From Mesostigma viride (Eukaryota > Streptophyta > Mesostigmatophyceae > Mesostigmatales > Mesostigmataceae), in the NCBI GenBank assembly GCA_009746045.1, contig RPFO01000448.1:2575009-2639008 (forward strand): DNA of 64,000 nt, in the 5' to 3' direction. The notes beneath the pieces are model-generated. The model saw nothing but the letters and a program-made list of their open reading frames with translations. It was not told where the DNA came from and did no database searches. Every line of letters starts with the position of its first letter. Within the stretch, counting starts at the first letter, position 1. The position numbers and the translations under genes are program-made. Of this stretch, positions 1 to 9,890 are shown in pieces.

Positions 1-1210
1 CTTTCCGCTCCCTTGAAGGACGGACCCCCATTATGCTCTCGGTAATTGTCGGATATGCCCCACATGCTGGGCACCCGGCCGAGGACCGCGCAGCGTTCTT
101 CAACCAGTTGCTCGACATAGAGAAACAGATCCCACGTCAATACATCGTCGCCATCTTGGTGGATGCCAACGCGACCCTGCCCGTGGGCCGCGGGGGCTGC
201 ATGTATGCGCCGCGCCTAACCGATAGCAATGCCAACACCCCCCTACTTGAGCAACTGCTCACTGAGGGGGACTTGACTGCTGCCAATACGCTTTTTGCTA
301 AACCGCCTGATGCACTAGTGACCTTTGTGGGCCCCATGCGCAGGGCGGCTGGCTCAATGCTCCCTCGGCGGCGATGTGTATGCTTGGACTACATACTTGT
401 GCGCAAGTGCTGGCGCTCTTCCGTCATCGATGCCCGTACGCTGACCACCCCCAGTGTCGCATCGGATCATCGCATGGTCACCGCAACCTTGCGCCTACGT
501 CTTCAGGCCCCTGCGCGCCGCCGCCCCCGGCCCCGCCCTGACTGGACCTGCTTACGCCCCGTCCGTGGGCGCAGGGAGAAGTGGTCAGCGGATGAGATAC
601 GCCGCGATGCAATCAGGTCTGCCTTTGTGGACGCGCAACCTTTGATGTACCTGGACGCAGATCGCGGTGTAGATCTCACGCCACTCCTACGAACTGTTCA
701 TGCTATCGGTGGAGCTTGGCTCTAAGCTTCTCCCCGGCGAGCAACCCCGCGCCCGACCAGCCCCGCTCTACCTGCGCGACGCCCGGGTGGTTGCCGCCCG
801 GCTGGCGCTAGCGCAGGCCCGCCGCCGCGGGGAGGACCTGTATCAGTACCAGGAACGGCTTACTCAAGCATATACTGCCGCACATGCGGAGGAGGTGGAG
901 ACACTTGCCGCCGAAATCAATCGCCACACGGCCGCCAACCAGCACAAGGCGGCCTGGCGCTCTCTCGACCGTCTCACCGGACGCCGGGAAACGCAACGGG
1001 CTGACATCCCAGGCACCCCCAGTGAACGCCTTGAGATTTGGTTCAGCTCCCAGGCCAAACTATCAGGGGCCCCTGGCCCGCCCCCCCCGCTTGACCCCGC
1101 TGCAGCTGCACGCCCTGCGGCCAGCCGAGGCGGCCCCATCTAGCCCCCGCAGGCGCCCACCAGCGAGACGGACTACCTGGTCCCACCGCTCTCCGGCCCG
1201 ATGGAAACTC
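1..1210 (+). pseudogene. LINE endonuclease and linker fragment, open at the left edge
   Basis: The reading frame enters from beyond the window and encodes the later part of an APE-type (exonuclease-endonuclease-phosphatase fold) LINE endonuclease. VGYAPHAG, LVDANATLPVG, CLDYILV and ASDHRMV line up one for one with the better-preserved copy at 13811-15888. Near base 335-370 there is an extra stretch inside the GP..R segment, and the frame shifts near base 700. After the shift a linker (RPAPLYLRDARVVAAR) and then DYLVPPLSGP still match the LINE-C1 layout. The copy stops near 1210, where opposite-strand LINE sequence begins, so no RT follows. The wording around 1181-1200 is almost identical to the start of M-LINE at 41380-41405, so both belong to one family. 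I regard it as a dead fragment. Confidence 0.8.
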
Positions 1211-1970
1211 CTAACGGGAGGAACCTAATATAGCCCTGCTGCACCGCAAAATCAGCCCGCGTACGGCGGAGCATGATGTCAGCCATGGCCCGAGTCAGCG
1301 CCACCGACAAGCGCTGACGCCAATATGACATCCAGGTCCGCGCCGACCATGGGGCCCGCTGGCCCCGTCCAGGTCCAGCCGGTCCTCCCGGAGCCGGCAA
1401 CACTCCTTCAATGAAGAAGGCGGAGGTCAGGGCCCCATGGCCCCAAACTCCTCCAGGACAAAGGGCACCACACGATGGTGCCCGACGTCGCCGTAGGCCA
1501 GGAGATTGGCCCGCTCCGCCCGGTCCGCCGTGTAACCTAGCTGCCGTGAGGGAGGCCCCAGCCACGTGGCTATACTTAGAGCCAAGGGCCGCGCCACCGA
1601 AACGTCAATCAGCAGATGCCGGCCACCCCCCTCAAAGTCCAGCGCCACGATGCATGTCAGGCCGGTGGTTGGGGGAATACAAGGCAGCGCCATCCGCATC
1701 CTCGGACCAGATGTACGGTTCGCGTGGGGGAAAACCGACCGAACCATGGCGAGCACCATGCACCGTCAGGAGGACAGTGTGCAACTACAAATACCAATTC
1801 TGATTCTGTTGGCCCCCCATGCAGGCAAGGTAGTGAGTCCCCGTGGGATCCAGCGGCTGCCCACAGCTACCACAAGGCCGCCCGCCCGGAACAAGAGGCT
1901 GCGGGACAAATAGCTGGTGCCGGGGCGCCACCGAGTAGTGGCTGGGAGCTAACACGTCGTCTGTAGCCAC
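1173..1970 (-). pseudogene. C-terminal fragment of a different LINE reverse transcriptase (CCHC knuckle and tail)
   Basis: Read on the minus strand, bases 1970-1785 encode a zinc knuckle (CGSCGQPLDPTGTHYLAC, a Cx2C...H...C layout). Bases 1759-1427 encode FEGGGRHLLIDVSVARPLA and VVPFVLEEFGAMGP, and bases about 1340-1230 encode a WRQRLSVALTRAMADIMLR tail. This order (knuckle, then D-DVSV, then PF-LE-GA-GP, then an SVAL helix) is known from the C-termini of several algal and fungal LINE polyproteins. It is absent from LINE-C1 in this window, so this is another family. Frame changes separate the blocks and no RT core lies upstream, so it is a broken remnant. Its junction with the plus-strand LINE lies near 1173-1220. 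Confidence 0.6.
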
Positions 1971-2750
1971 ACCTATTTTTAGGACTGAGTTCGTGTCATC
2001 CCCCGCTCTGGTTGGGAGGATGTTGAATCAAGGATCATGCTTCCGCTCACGAAGCCGATGGACCACAAGATCAATAATGCGTTGCCACCTCTGGCACTGA
2101 TCGGTTGGCCCGAACACCAGAGAAACTCGGGCAGGTCCGCCAAAGCTAGCTGGAGCGCGTCAATGAAATTATCAACTGCGGTCCACATGCTTCTAATCAA
2201 TAGTCATGTCGGCCACAGCAGCAGGCGCAGGGTCGCCTGGCGTCGCAGGGGTCTCTGTTTTAGCCTTTTAGGGATCGAACCATTGAAAGAAGAATGAGCC
2301 GTTCAGGTCAGACCACCGCTGTCAGATTGTCCAGACGCCGTGCTGAGGTCGAGCACAGCTCGCGCCACAAATGCGATCAGGCACCTGTGTGGACAATTTG
2401 GTGTACAATTACTCCAACACCGCCCCCTGCACTGTAACCTCCCTCTTAGCTGTCCTTAATTCTTTTAATCCAATGCAGGACCAGGGCGGTAGGCTGTATT
2501 CTGTGTCCAGTCAATCCCCTTTTTTACTCCTTGCCATCCCATGTCCGCTGCCAACCGCTTGCGCCACGTTCTTAATTGGGGCCCAGATCCTCCGTCGCCT
2601 TCCTTTTGCCCTTCCGCGACCTCCCTCCTCATCCCCCCCTATACCTTAGATCGACCTCCTCTTTCTCATCCCCCTCCTCATCTCCCCCGTCCTCAGTCAT
2701 CCCCCTCCTCCTCAATCCCGATCCCCCTCTTCCTCCCCCGAACTCAACTG
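1971..2750. other. No recognisable gene; pyrimidine-rich stretch
   Basis: Only short overlapping frames are present and I recognise none. Bases about 2580-2760 are strongly pyrimidine-rich (runs of CCTCCTC and CCCCCT) on the plus strand. A minus-strand piece at 2200-1979 could be a continuation of the knuckle-bearing LINE, but it shows no motif. Confidence 0.4.
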
Positions 2751-3825
2751 CAGGCTGTCTGCCTTCAACCCGTTTTCATGCAAAAAGCAAGGGTGGTTAC
2801 CGTGCGCCCCGCGCGGCAGCTTCCAGTCCTTTTGGTCGACCACATTCCGACTATCCTCCGGTAGCTTCCGCCGTTCGACCAGGACAGGATTCCCTTTGTG
2901 CATGGCCTTCACCGCCATGCACCGGCAAGAACTTGTGCAGCAGGTCGCATTCAGCCTTGGCATGCAATCTTCCCTGCATGAGTGGAGCTTGAGCAGTGTC
3001 ACCCATTGTCAGGCCGAACATGACCCCTACCAGCACCTTCAAGGCCGGGTTCAGGGTGCCGTCAGGTGTCATGCATGACTTGGCCAGGCAGGGGTCCTCC
3101 AGAAACTTGAGTTTTGCGAGCTGCTTCGCGCTAACTTCCATCAAAGTCTTAATTCGCGACCTCGATGATTTTGGGCAGGTTGCTGGGAGGGGCCTCCATC
3201 GACATCATCGGCGCGCGCGTGAATGACTGCTGTCAAAATACTGGAAGCTGGCGAGTTCTCGATGCCAGGTGAATGTGGCCAGCTCCTGCCCCTTCTCTTT
3301 CGGGCCCGCGTCGAGGACTGACTCTTGCTGGGCCTTGACATCCCGTCGATCACCGGCTTCCCATCCTCCCCGGGCTTCAACGGCCGGGTCCTCGCACCAG
3401 AACAGCCAGCGCTGCATGAAGTTCTTCTGGTCGGAAGTCCTGCATGCACTTTTCCCCCACTTGTACCTCCGCCTAGCTTCTCGCCGGCTCCCGGGCCGTC
3501 ATCAGTCCCCCTTTGCGTCATGACCCTGCCATGCAGAGAGGCCTCACACACCGCCAGATCTTCAAGTACAGGTCATTGGGGATAGGATAACCCTTTCCCC
3601 TCTTGACAGGTCCCCATGCACGTCTGGTAAATCTTAATTGTGCACATCTCCCATGCAGCGCCGAGCCGTAGATAGTTTTGACGAGTGCTCTGTCTTCAGC
3701 ATTCAACGCGCTCGCCATCAATCAGCCTGAGCTTCGACGCGCTCGCCATCAATCAGCCTGAGCTTCTCAATCTGGTCGGCGACCGCTTGGGAGACCTGCA
3801 CCCAGTATCAGACAGCATGCAAGCC

Positions 3826-4233
3826 CAGGTCGATTACATTAGTAGGGCCACAACAACAAGATTAAGGCCGGGCGGTGCAATTCTTGATTGAGCCTAAGCC
3901 AGAAAAAAACCGGAGGCGAAAATCGCGTATCATAAGAGTTACCCACATCCTTCCTCCCCTTCAGGTCGATTACATTTAAGGGCCACAACAACAAGAAAGG
4001 CCGGCCGGCGCAACTTGAGCCTATTATACATAAGGCAGAAAAAAATCGGAGGGCGAAAATCACGTATATCATAAGAGTTACCCACATCCTTCCCCTTCAG
4101 GTCGATTACATTAGTAGGGCCATGCACAACAACAACAAAGGCCGGCTGGCGCAACTTGAGCCCATATGCACATAATAAGGGAAAAAAATCGGAACGTGCG
4201 TATGCAGAATTACGTATCATAAGACTTATACTT
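3826..4233. repeat. 136-bp tandem repeat, three diverged copies
   Basis: CAGGTCGATTACATT starts copies at 3826, 3962 and 4098, a period of 136. Each copy carries an ACAACAACAA tract, AAGGCCGG, an A-run followed by CGGA, and CATAAGA near its end. Copies 1 and 2 finish in ACCCACATCC. Copy 3 has CATG inserted at 4121-4124 relative to copies 1 and 2. Confidence 0.9.
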
Positions 4234-5436
4234 TCTTCCCACGCAGCGACCACCACTTCGGCATGCAGGATGGTACTCCCCTATAACACGTCCACCCCCC
4301 GAACTGAATTGCATGTCCCAATTCCGCGCCCAATCTTTTGGCTTGGCCACCGCCCGTCCTCCTGAGACAGTCATTGGCTTCTTGCCCTTCTCCCCTCGAA
4401 GCAGTCATCCTCAGTTTTCCTGTCGGCCCGCATGTCAGTGACCCATCCAGCATGGTCTTGTACTGCACTCTCAACTTCCTCTTGTCCGCAAAAGTCGGTT
4501 CGAACAACACTGACTTGATGAGGGTTGTGAAGTGGTTCACATCCATGCAGCACGAGGAACCCTCCGAAGGCGACATTGCACGCGATAGGGTGCTTGAATT
4601 GCATGCAGGCGGACTCGCACTGTCACCCTGTTCAGCCGCTTGGCCGTCTCTAGCTCTGCATGTCGATGGGCTTTAAATAAGTCGTCAAGAATGGAAACGG
4701 CAACCGTCAACAACAGCTCCTCCGAACGACTCTGCATGATTCGGCCATCTCCTTGGTTGTTTCCGTCCGGCGCAGAAATCGGACGATCTCGTAATCTGTC
4801 ATTGCGCGTGCCGGTATCACTCCTTCATTTCCGGCCACTTGGAGCCCTTCACCCCAAAAACGAGCCGCCATGTCACGCTTGATGTCCGGATCCTTCATCC
4901 GCCTAGCTGTGATCGAAACTTAATTGTTGGGCATCCTGTCCGCCAAAACCTGGGGGCCATACCGCCACACGGGAATGACCAGCTTGCAGTGACAGTGGCC
5001 GAAGTCGGACTCGGAGTTGGCGAATATGACAGAGGTCTGCTCTACTCTGGACACTGAGGTTAAGTGCACGGTCCAGGATCGGCGGAGGCCCCACAAAGAG
5101 GTTCTTGGTCCAGACCCGCGTTCGGTGGAGTGTTGCGGTGGACGTCGCCAACAGGTCCGTTGGGCAGAACGGCTAGCTCCTTCCGCAGCATCAGTCTTGC
5201 CCTAGCTGCGCCGCGATCTCGTCGTCAACGCTGGGAGCATCCTCCTGACATCCGGCCACCACCCATGCAGCCTAATCTGCCACTTCTCGAGCAGTGAAAC
5301 GGGTCGATCATTGGGACCCGCCTCTTCCTTTCCCTTCACCTTTGCCTTCATCCCTTTCCCCTTGCTCGTCAACGAGTCCTTGATCCGGCAAGCCCTCCTC
5401 GTACGCGCAGACAGCATCCCGGTCCAAGTGTGCACC

Positions 5437-5494
5437 GGCGGGCGGGCGGGCGGGCGGGCGGGCGGGCGGGCGGGCGGGCGGGCGGGCGGGCGGC
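5437..5494. repeat. (GGCG)n microsatellite
   Basis: About 14 uninterrupted copies of GGCG. The G-rich plus strand could form G-quadruplexes. The Ala/Arg/Pro repeats it encodes in other frames are not evidence of a gene. Confidence 0.95.
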
Positions 5495-5935
5495 GCCAAG
5501 GCATCCGCCTTGTCAGCGAGACCCTTGTTATGTCAGAGTGGAGACTTCCTCATTGATACCGATGGCTCACATGACAACCGATTGAACGGCTTTTTCGGCC
5601 AGCCCAATCTGCGTGATTCCGTATAGCACAGATACATAAGCAGGATAAGTTGTCACACTTTGAAAAGCGCCCGCCGGCGCAACCTTCGATCAAGCATGCA
5701 AGAACTGTACGACATTGCACCAATACTTATTCATGAGCAGAACAGCACTGACCTCACTTGCCGCCTTCCCGCGGCGTCTTCCTTCCCTCCAGCGGCTTTC
5801 CCCCGGCCCTTCTTTTTCGTGCCCTTCGCCGCCTTCAGCAGCTCCTCCAGACGCGCCTCGTGATCCTTCAGCAGAGCCATCAGCTTCGATCTTGGCGTCC
5901 TCCAACGTCATGTACGTCACCTTGCACTAGTCCTT

Positions 5936-6999
5936 AATATTAAGGAATTAAGGCTTTTGAGCAGCACGTACGTGCCCCCCCTCGCTGCAGACGTGGCAGC
6001 CATGCATGCCGGGCAGCACGCTGGCTGGGCAGCCAAGCTCCCCCTAGCTCCTCTCCCCCAATGATCTCCACTGCCACCTCCACCCTCCTCGCCTCCTCCA
6101 CCGCCACCACCCCCATGCACATCCGACACCATCACTGCCCAGCTCCGCGATGATCGACCAGCTGGCGCCTCAAGGACAACGCCATCGCCATCGAGTGCCT
6201 GCAAAACACCGCAGGCCTCACCGCCCAGGCGGTGAAGGACATTAATTGCCGCCAAGCCGGCCCCCGCCGCCCCGGCTGGCGATGGCCCTCCCGGCACCCA
6301 GCCCTGGGCGGACATGCTCAAGCAACACACCACCTCCACCAGTGACCTCGATCCGCCGTCGCAGCACAGCTCCAGTAGCAGACGCTCGACCTCCGTGAGG
6401 CGGGCCGAGCTCGCCAAGCGCAGCCTTAACGTCATGTCGTCAAGAACTTCGACCTGCATGGTGGAAGGTGAGAACTCCGGCTCGGGCGGGCCGAGCTCAC
6501 CAAGCGCAGCCTTATATAATTATAACGTCATGTCGTCAAGAACTTCGACCTGGTGGAAGGTGAGAACTCCTCGAAGCTTGCCCAGGCGTTTGAGAGCAAA
6601 ATCCTTGGCCGCATGGGCCTCGAATTGGTGAGATCAAGCTGGAGGCCCACCGCCTTCCCCGCTCGCGGGGTAAGGCAGCCGGGGCGCCTCCGCTTCTTTG
6701 AGAACCCGGCGGACAAGACTTCGTTTCATCAGACGCCGCAAGCGGCTCGAGCCGGAAGACTCACATACACCGTGGACGACAACTTGACCCTGGCGCAGCA
6801 ACAACGGCGACGGGAGTTATGGCCGACCTACTACCTCCAGCTCCGGCAGACCGTGGTAGGGAAGCGGGTTTACTGCAGGAAGGGGCTGGTGGCCATCTAC
6901 TACGTCGGCCACAAGCCCTGCATGGCAAGCGGCCCCCGCGGCCACAGCACCTCCAGACACCCCAGCTTAGGGGAATACAGCAGTAGTAGTGTAGAATAG
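5936..6999 (+). pseudogene. Degenerate LINE ORF1 (family B) in E1
   Basis: Matches residues from about 180 onward of the 476-aa ORF1 protein at 31603-33033: the Ser/Thr-rich coiled-coil region, WADMLKQHTTST, the RRM-like segment (ESKILGRMGLE) and the C-terminal domain (DDNLTLAQQQRRREL, YVGHKP, SLGEYSSSS). A 70-100 base stretch around RRAEL...VEGENS is duplicated (about 6405-6480 and 6483-6575). Many frames are broken by tiny insertions. Those at 5936-5941 (AATATT), 5968-5971 (GTAC), 6244-6247 (AATT), 6350-6353 (GATC), 6455-6458 (TGCA), 6515-6524 (TATAATTATA) and 6919-6922 (TGCA) are palindromes. The protein family acts as an RNA-binding chaperone of LINE ribonucleoproteins; this copy cannot. 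Confidence 0.8.
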
Positions 7000-7405
7000 T
7001 CAGGCCTAGCCACCGTGGCCTTGTACAAGTACGCCTATAATACAGGCCCCATGCATACCAGCCGATGCCTTAGCATTATTGAACCATGTACATGTGTGCC
7101 TATGATGTGCCACACACCAGATGATCGGCCTAGCTTTATTAAGTTATGCTGTGCCCATGCAGAGAGTCACTCTCTGCTGCATGAGACGCCATGCCCTAGC
7201 CTTTGTCCAGCCCCCCTATATATCTGCGCCCTAGGTGCTGGAATACATAGTGGTGTGCAGGGGCACTTTGTGCACCCAGAGCACTGAGGTGTAGTTTACA
7301 CCCTACATACCCTTGCAGAAAGTAGCCCAGAGTGCCGGTATATATTAAAAGCCATACGCCCCTTCTCAGGGATATGTGCTACATTTACTCGGCCAACGGA
7401 GTTAT

Positions 7406-8198
7406 ATACGTGGAAACCAAGGTCGTCCACAAGCTCCAACCCCAGTTCACGGCTCTACACACCGCGGAGCAGGCTTCGGAAAAGCATGCTACACTTGTCT
7501 CTCGCCTTAACCAGGTGGAGGGGAAGTGTGGCGTGCTCCTGAAGAAGCTTGAGGCCATCACCGCCCACACCGAGGCCCTGGCCACACAGGTCCCCAAGAT
7601 AGCGGAGCAGACGGCCACCATTGCATCCCAGCCACCCCGGCAGGATGCTGGCGACCTCCCGCCGCTCTCCTACGCGGACCTGCTGCGGTCAGCGACCGCC
7701 TCCACCACCGACGCCATCGCCACAAAGCTCCAGGAGCTGGAGAACCACCGCCAGGCCCAGCAACGGGAGGTCACCGACCGCGCTCGCCGCGAGTGCCGAG
7801 TGGTGCTACGTCGCTTCCCCCAGAAGCCAGGTGAGACGTCAACCTCTCTTGCTGACGAGCTCAAGAACCAGCTTCTTACCCTCATGGGCCTGGTAGGTGA
7901 GGTAGCACTGAGCGGGTGCCACCGCCTTCCCCACTCACGGGACAAGGCGGCTCCCCCACCAGTCCTCCTCACCTTCCCCTCCCCTGAGGATAAGCAGCGG
8001 TTCCTCTCTCGTCGCAAGCGGTTGCACGACCTCACCTGGACGCTGGATGACGACCTCACCCCCGCTCAGCAACAGCAGCGACGCGACCTGTGGCCGGAAT
8101 ACCTCCGCCATAAGCAGGACCCCCAGAAGCCCAAGGTGTACTGGAGGGGCGGGGACCTGATGATCAACCACAAGATGTGGACGCCCCCAGCGGGCTAG
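7406..8198 (+). pseudogene. 5'-truncated LINE ORF1 (family A) with intact reading frame
   Basis: About 260 codons are open to a TAG at 8196-8198. The frame happens to remain open upstream into E1 (to 7332), but that part is not LINE ORF1. It shows a coiled coil with heptad-like spacing (VETKVVHKLQPQF to about IAEQTATIA), a YADLLRSATAST linker, an RRM-like domain (RRECRVVLRRFPQKPGE, GLVGEVALSGCHRLPHS, PPPVLLTFPSPEDKQRFL) and a C-terminal domain (TWTLDDDLTPAQQQQRRDL ending in WRGGDLMINHKMW). This is the architecture of L1 ORF1p (Transposase_22), an RNA chaperone. It is the least damaged family-A copy here and serves as the reference for the micro-insertion comparison. Confidence 0.85.
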
Positions 8199-8663
8199 AA
8201 TAGCAATAGCCCTAGATTGTAACCCTTGGCGTCACTGCCGCTAAGGCAGCCATGCCTAGACTATTTGCCTAGCTGTGCCAACACACCTAGTCACGTGCCG
8301 CCAACGCACGGTCCACCACCAGCCATAGCCTAGTACAGCCATGCTACGCCCTGGCTATGTTTAGCCAAGCCATGCCTATAATGGGACCCCCCCATGGATG
8401 TTGCATTAAGAATTTAGCCATGCATGCTATGCCATGCAGAGAGATGCTCTCTGTCGAGAAGCCATGTCCTAGCTCTTGTATAGCCATGCTGATCTTCCTC
8501 CCTCACAGGCATGCTCCCCCCCTTACCCGGGCATAGCGTGATAGACCATGAGGGTGCAGGTGCCCTGGTGCACCTAGAGCAAGGGTAGCTTACATTCCCA
8601 CCCTTGCATGAAGTAGCCTAGGATGTATTAAAAGCCATATGCCCCTTCTCAGGGATATGCGCT

Positions 8664-8688
8664 ACATTGACTCCCAACGGAGCGATGT
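8664..8688 (+). other. LINE 3'-terminal hairpin (E2)
   Basis: ACAT-TGA-CTCC-CAAC-GGAG-CG-ATGT: the outer stem ACAT/ATGT and inner stem CTCC/GGAG close a CAAC loop just before the AATTA tail. Equivalent hairpins end every LINE family in the window. Confidence 0.8.
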
Positions 8689-8730
8689 TGATAATTAATT
8701 AATTAATTAATTAACGGAGTTATGTTACAG

Positions 8731-9349
8731 TTCAATTCAATTCAATTCAATTCAATTCAATTCAATTCAATTCAATTCAATTCAATTCAATTCAATTCAA
8801 TTTGACAATTCCATTCCATTCCATTCCATTCCATTCCATTCCATTCCATTCCATTCCATTCCATTCCATTCCATTCCATTCCATTCCATTCCATTCCATT
8901 CCATTCCATTCCATTCCATTCCATTCCATTCCATTCCATTCCATTCCATTCCATTCCATTCCATTCCATTCCATTCCATTCCATTCCATTCCATTCCATT
9001 CCATTCCATTCCATTCCATTCCATTCCATTCCATTCCATTCCATTCCATTCCATTCCATTCCATTCCATTCCATTCCATTCCATTCCATTCCATTCCATT
9101 CCATTCCATTCCATTCCATTCCATTCCATTCCATTCCATTCCATTCCATTCCATTCCATTCCATTCCATTCCATTCCATTCCATTCCATTCCATTCCATT
9201 CCATTCCATTCCATTCCATTCCATTCCATTCCATTCCATTCCATTCCATTCCATTCCATTCCATTCCATTCCATTCCATTCAATTCAATTCAATTCAATT
9301 CAATTCAATTCAATTCAATTCGATTCAATTCAATTCAATTCAATTCAAT
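8731..9349. repeat. Pentanucleotide satellite (TTCAA)14-(TTCCA)94-(TTCAA)14
   Basis: 8731-8800 is TTCAA. After the interruption TTTGACAA, TTCCA runs from 8809 to 9280 (about 94 perfect copies). TTCAA then runs from 9281 to 9349 with one CGATT variant near 9319. It sits at the position of E1's 3' tail. The 160-185-codon frames inside it are repeat artefacts. Confidence 0.95.
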
Positions 9350-9680
9350 GATCAAATAGATATGGGAAGAGGGCACACAGCCCTGCCACACCCCGGTGTG
9401 CAGGAGGAATGCTGCATGCAGAGTGATGCCGTAGCGGTACGTACGGACGTGGGCAGTTGGGAACCTTAACTGCATGGCGGATGATCTCAACAATGTACGA
9501 TGGGACACGGCTAACAGGTGGAGGACCACCCGTAGGCCGGGCGTCCCATAATATATAACCGTACATATCGAATGCCTAGCTTGCATGGTGGTGTAATCCA
9601 CGAAGATCAATGGCAATGGTAAGAGGCCGCGGGCCAGGCGGCCCACTTCCTCCGGATCAGGCGGCGCGCAGTCATGGTGA
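9350..9680 (-). pseudogene. M-LINE reverse transcriptase fragment (motif A to motif B region)
   Basis: The minus strand encodes LPLPLIFVDY (RT motif A region) and, 3' of it, HTGVWQGCVPSS (motif B, matching GVWQGCVLSPYL of LINE-C1). The spacing matches LINE-C1, but the frame is damaged. It ends at 9350 against E1's tail and at 9680 against E3. It continues at 11713-11858. Confidence 0.75.
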
Positions 9681-9890
9681 GCAACTGATCTGTATAGCTC
9701 ATGCATGGCAGGTCAGATTATGGCTGGCGGCGGTATGGCTGACGGCGGAGCTCAGATCTTTTGCGTCTGAGCCCCAAACTCGGTCAGATTACTTGCATTC
9801 GATGCGCTTTATTCAGACGTACACGCCAGTATAATCGGTTACGGCTGAAACGCAGTATTGCCAAATTAAGTTATCACGTGACAAGCAGCT

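Larger units (their letters stand above)
2750..5930 (-). pseudogene. Decayed, unrecognised minus-strand coding remnant
   Basis: Several minus-strand segments have protein-like composition but are joined only by frame changes. They include a coiled-coil-like Lys/Ala/Glu-rich piece at about 5900-5780 (HEARLEELLKAAKG), TSVIFANSESDFGHCHCKL at about 5040-4920, DPDIKRDMAARFWGEGL at 4890-4820, FTTLIKSVLFEPTFADKRKL at about 4540-4480 and LKVLVGVMFGLTMGDTA at about 3060-3000. They run in one direction, as if from one multi-domain protein, but I do not recognise the family. The region is peppered with CATG/TGCA tetramers that break frames. It could be a captured host gene or a transposon protein. Boundaries are approximate. 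Confidence 0.35.
7406..8712 (+). mobile_element. E2: 5'-truncated ORF1-type LINE of family A inside E1's 3' hairpin
   Basis: The element begins abruptly inside ORF1, runs through its 3' UTR and ends with hairpin 8664-8688 and an AATTA tail. An 11-bp target duplication AACGGAGTTAT (7395-7405, 8713-8723) brackets it. The duplicated bases are the loop and 3' arm of E1's own terminal hairpin. Confidence 0.9.
5925..9349 (+). mobile_element. E1: ORF1-type LINE of family B, interrupted by E2, ending in a giant pentamer tail
   Basis: Sequence from about 5930 to 7394 parallels the intact family-B element at 31186-33210: ORF1, then the 3' UTR, then the terminal hairpin. The hairpin is cut at its loop by E2 (7406-8712), with AACGGAGTTAT on both sides (7395-7405 and 8713-8723). 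The tail resumes as (TTCAA)n at 8731 and ends at 9349. The 5' end is truncated relative to LINE-B and imprecise. The right end abuts the minus-strand RT fragment at 9350. Confidence 0.75.

Noticed and set aside
8787-9359. Open frames of 160-185 codons on both strands (MEWNG and FHSIP repeats)
   Set aside because: Pure translation of the pentamer satellite. Stop-free in several frames because the repeat lacks stops, with no flanking gene signals.
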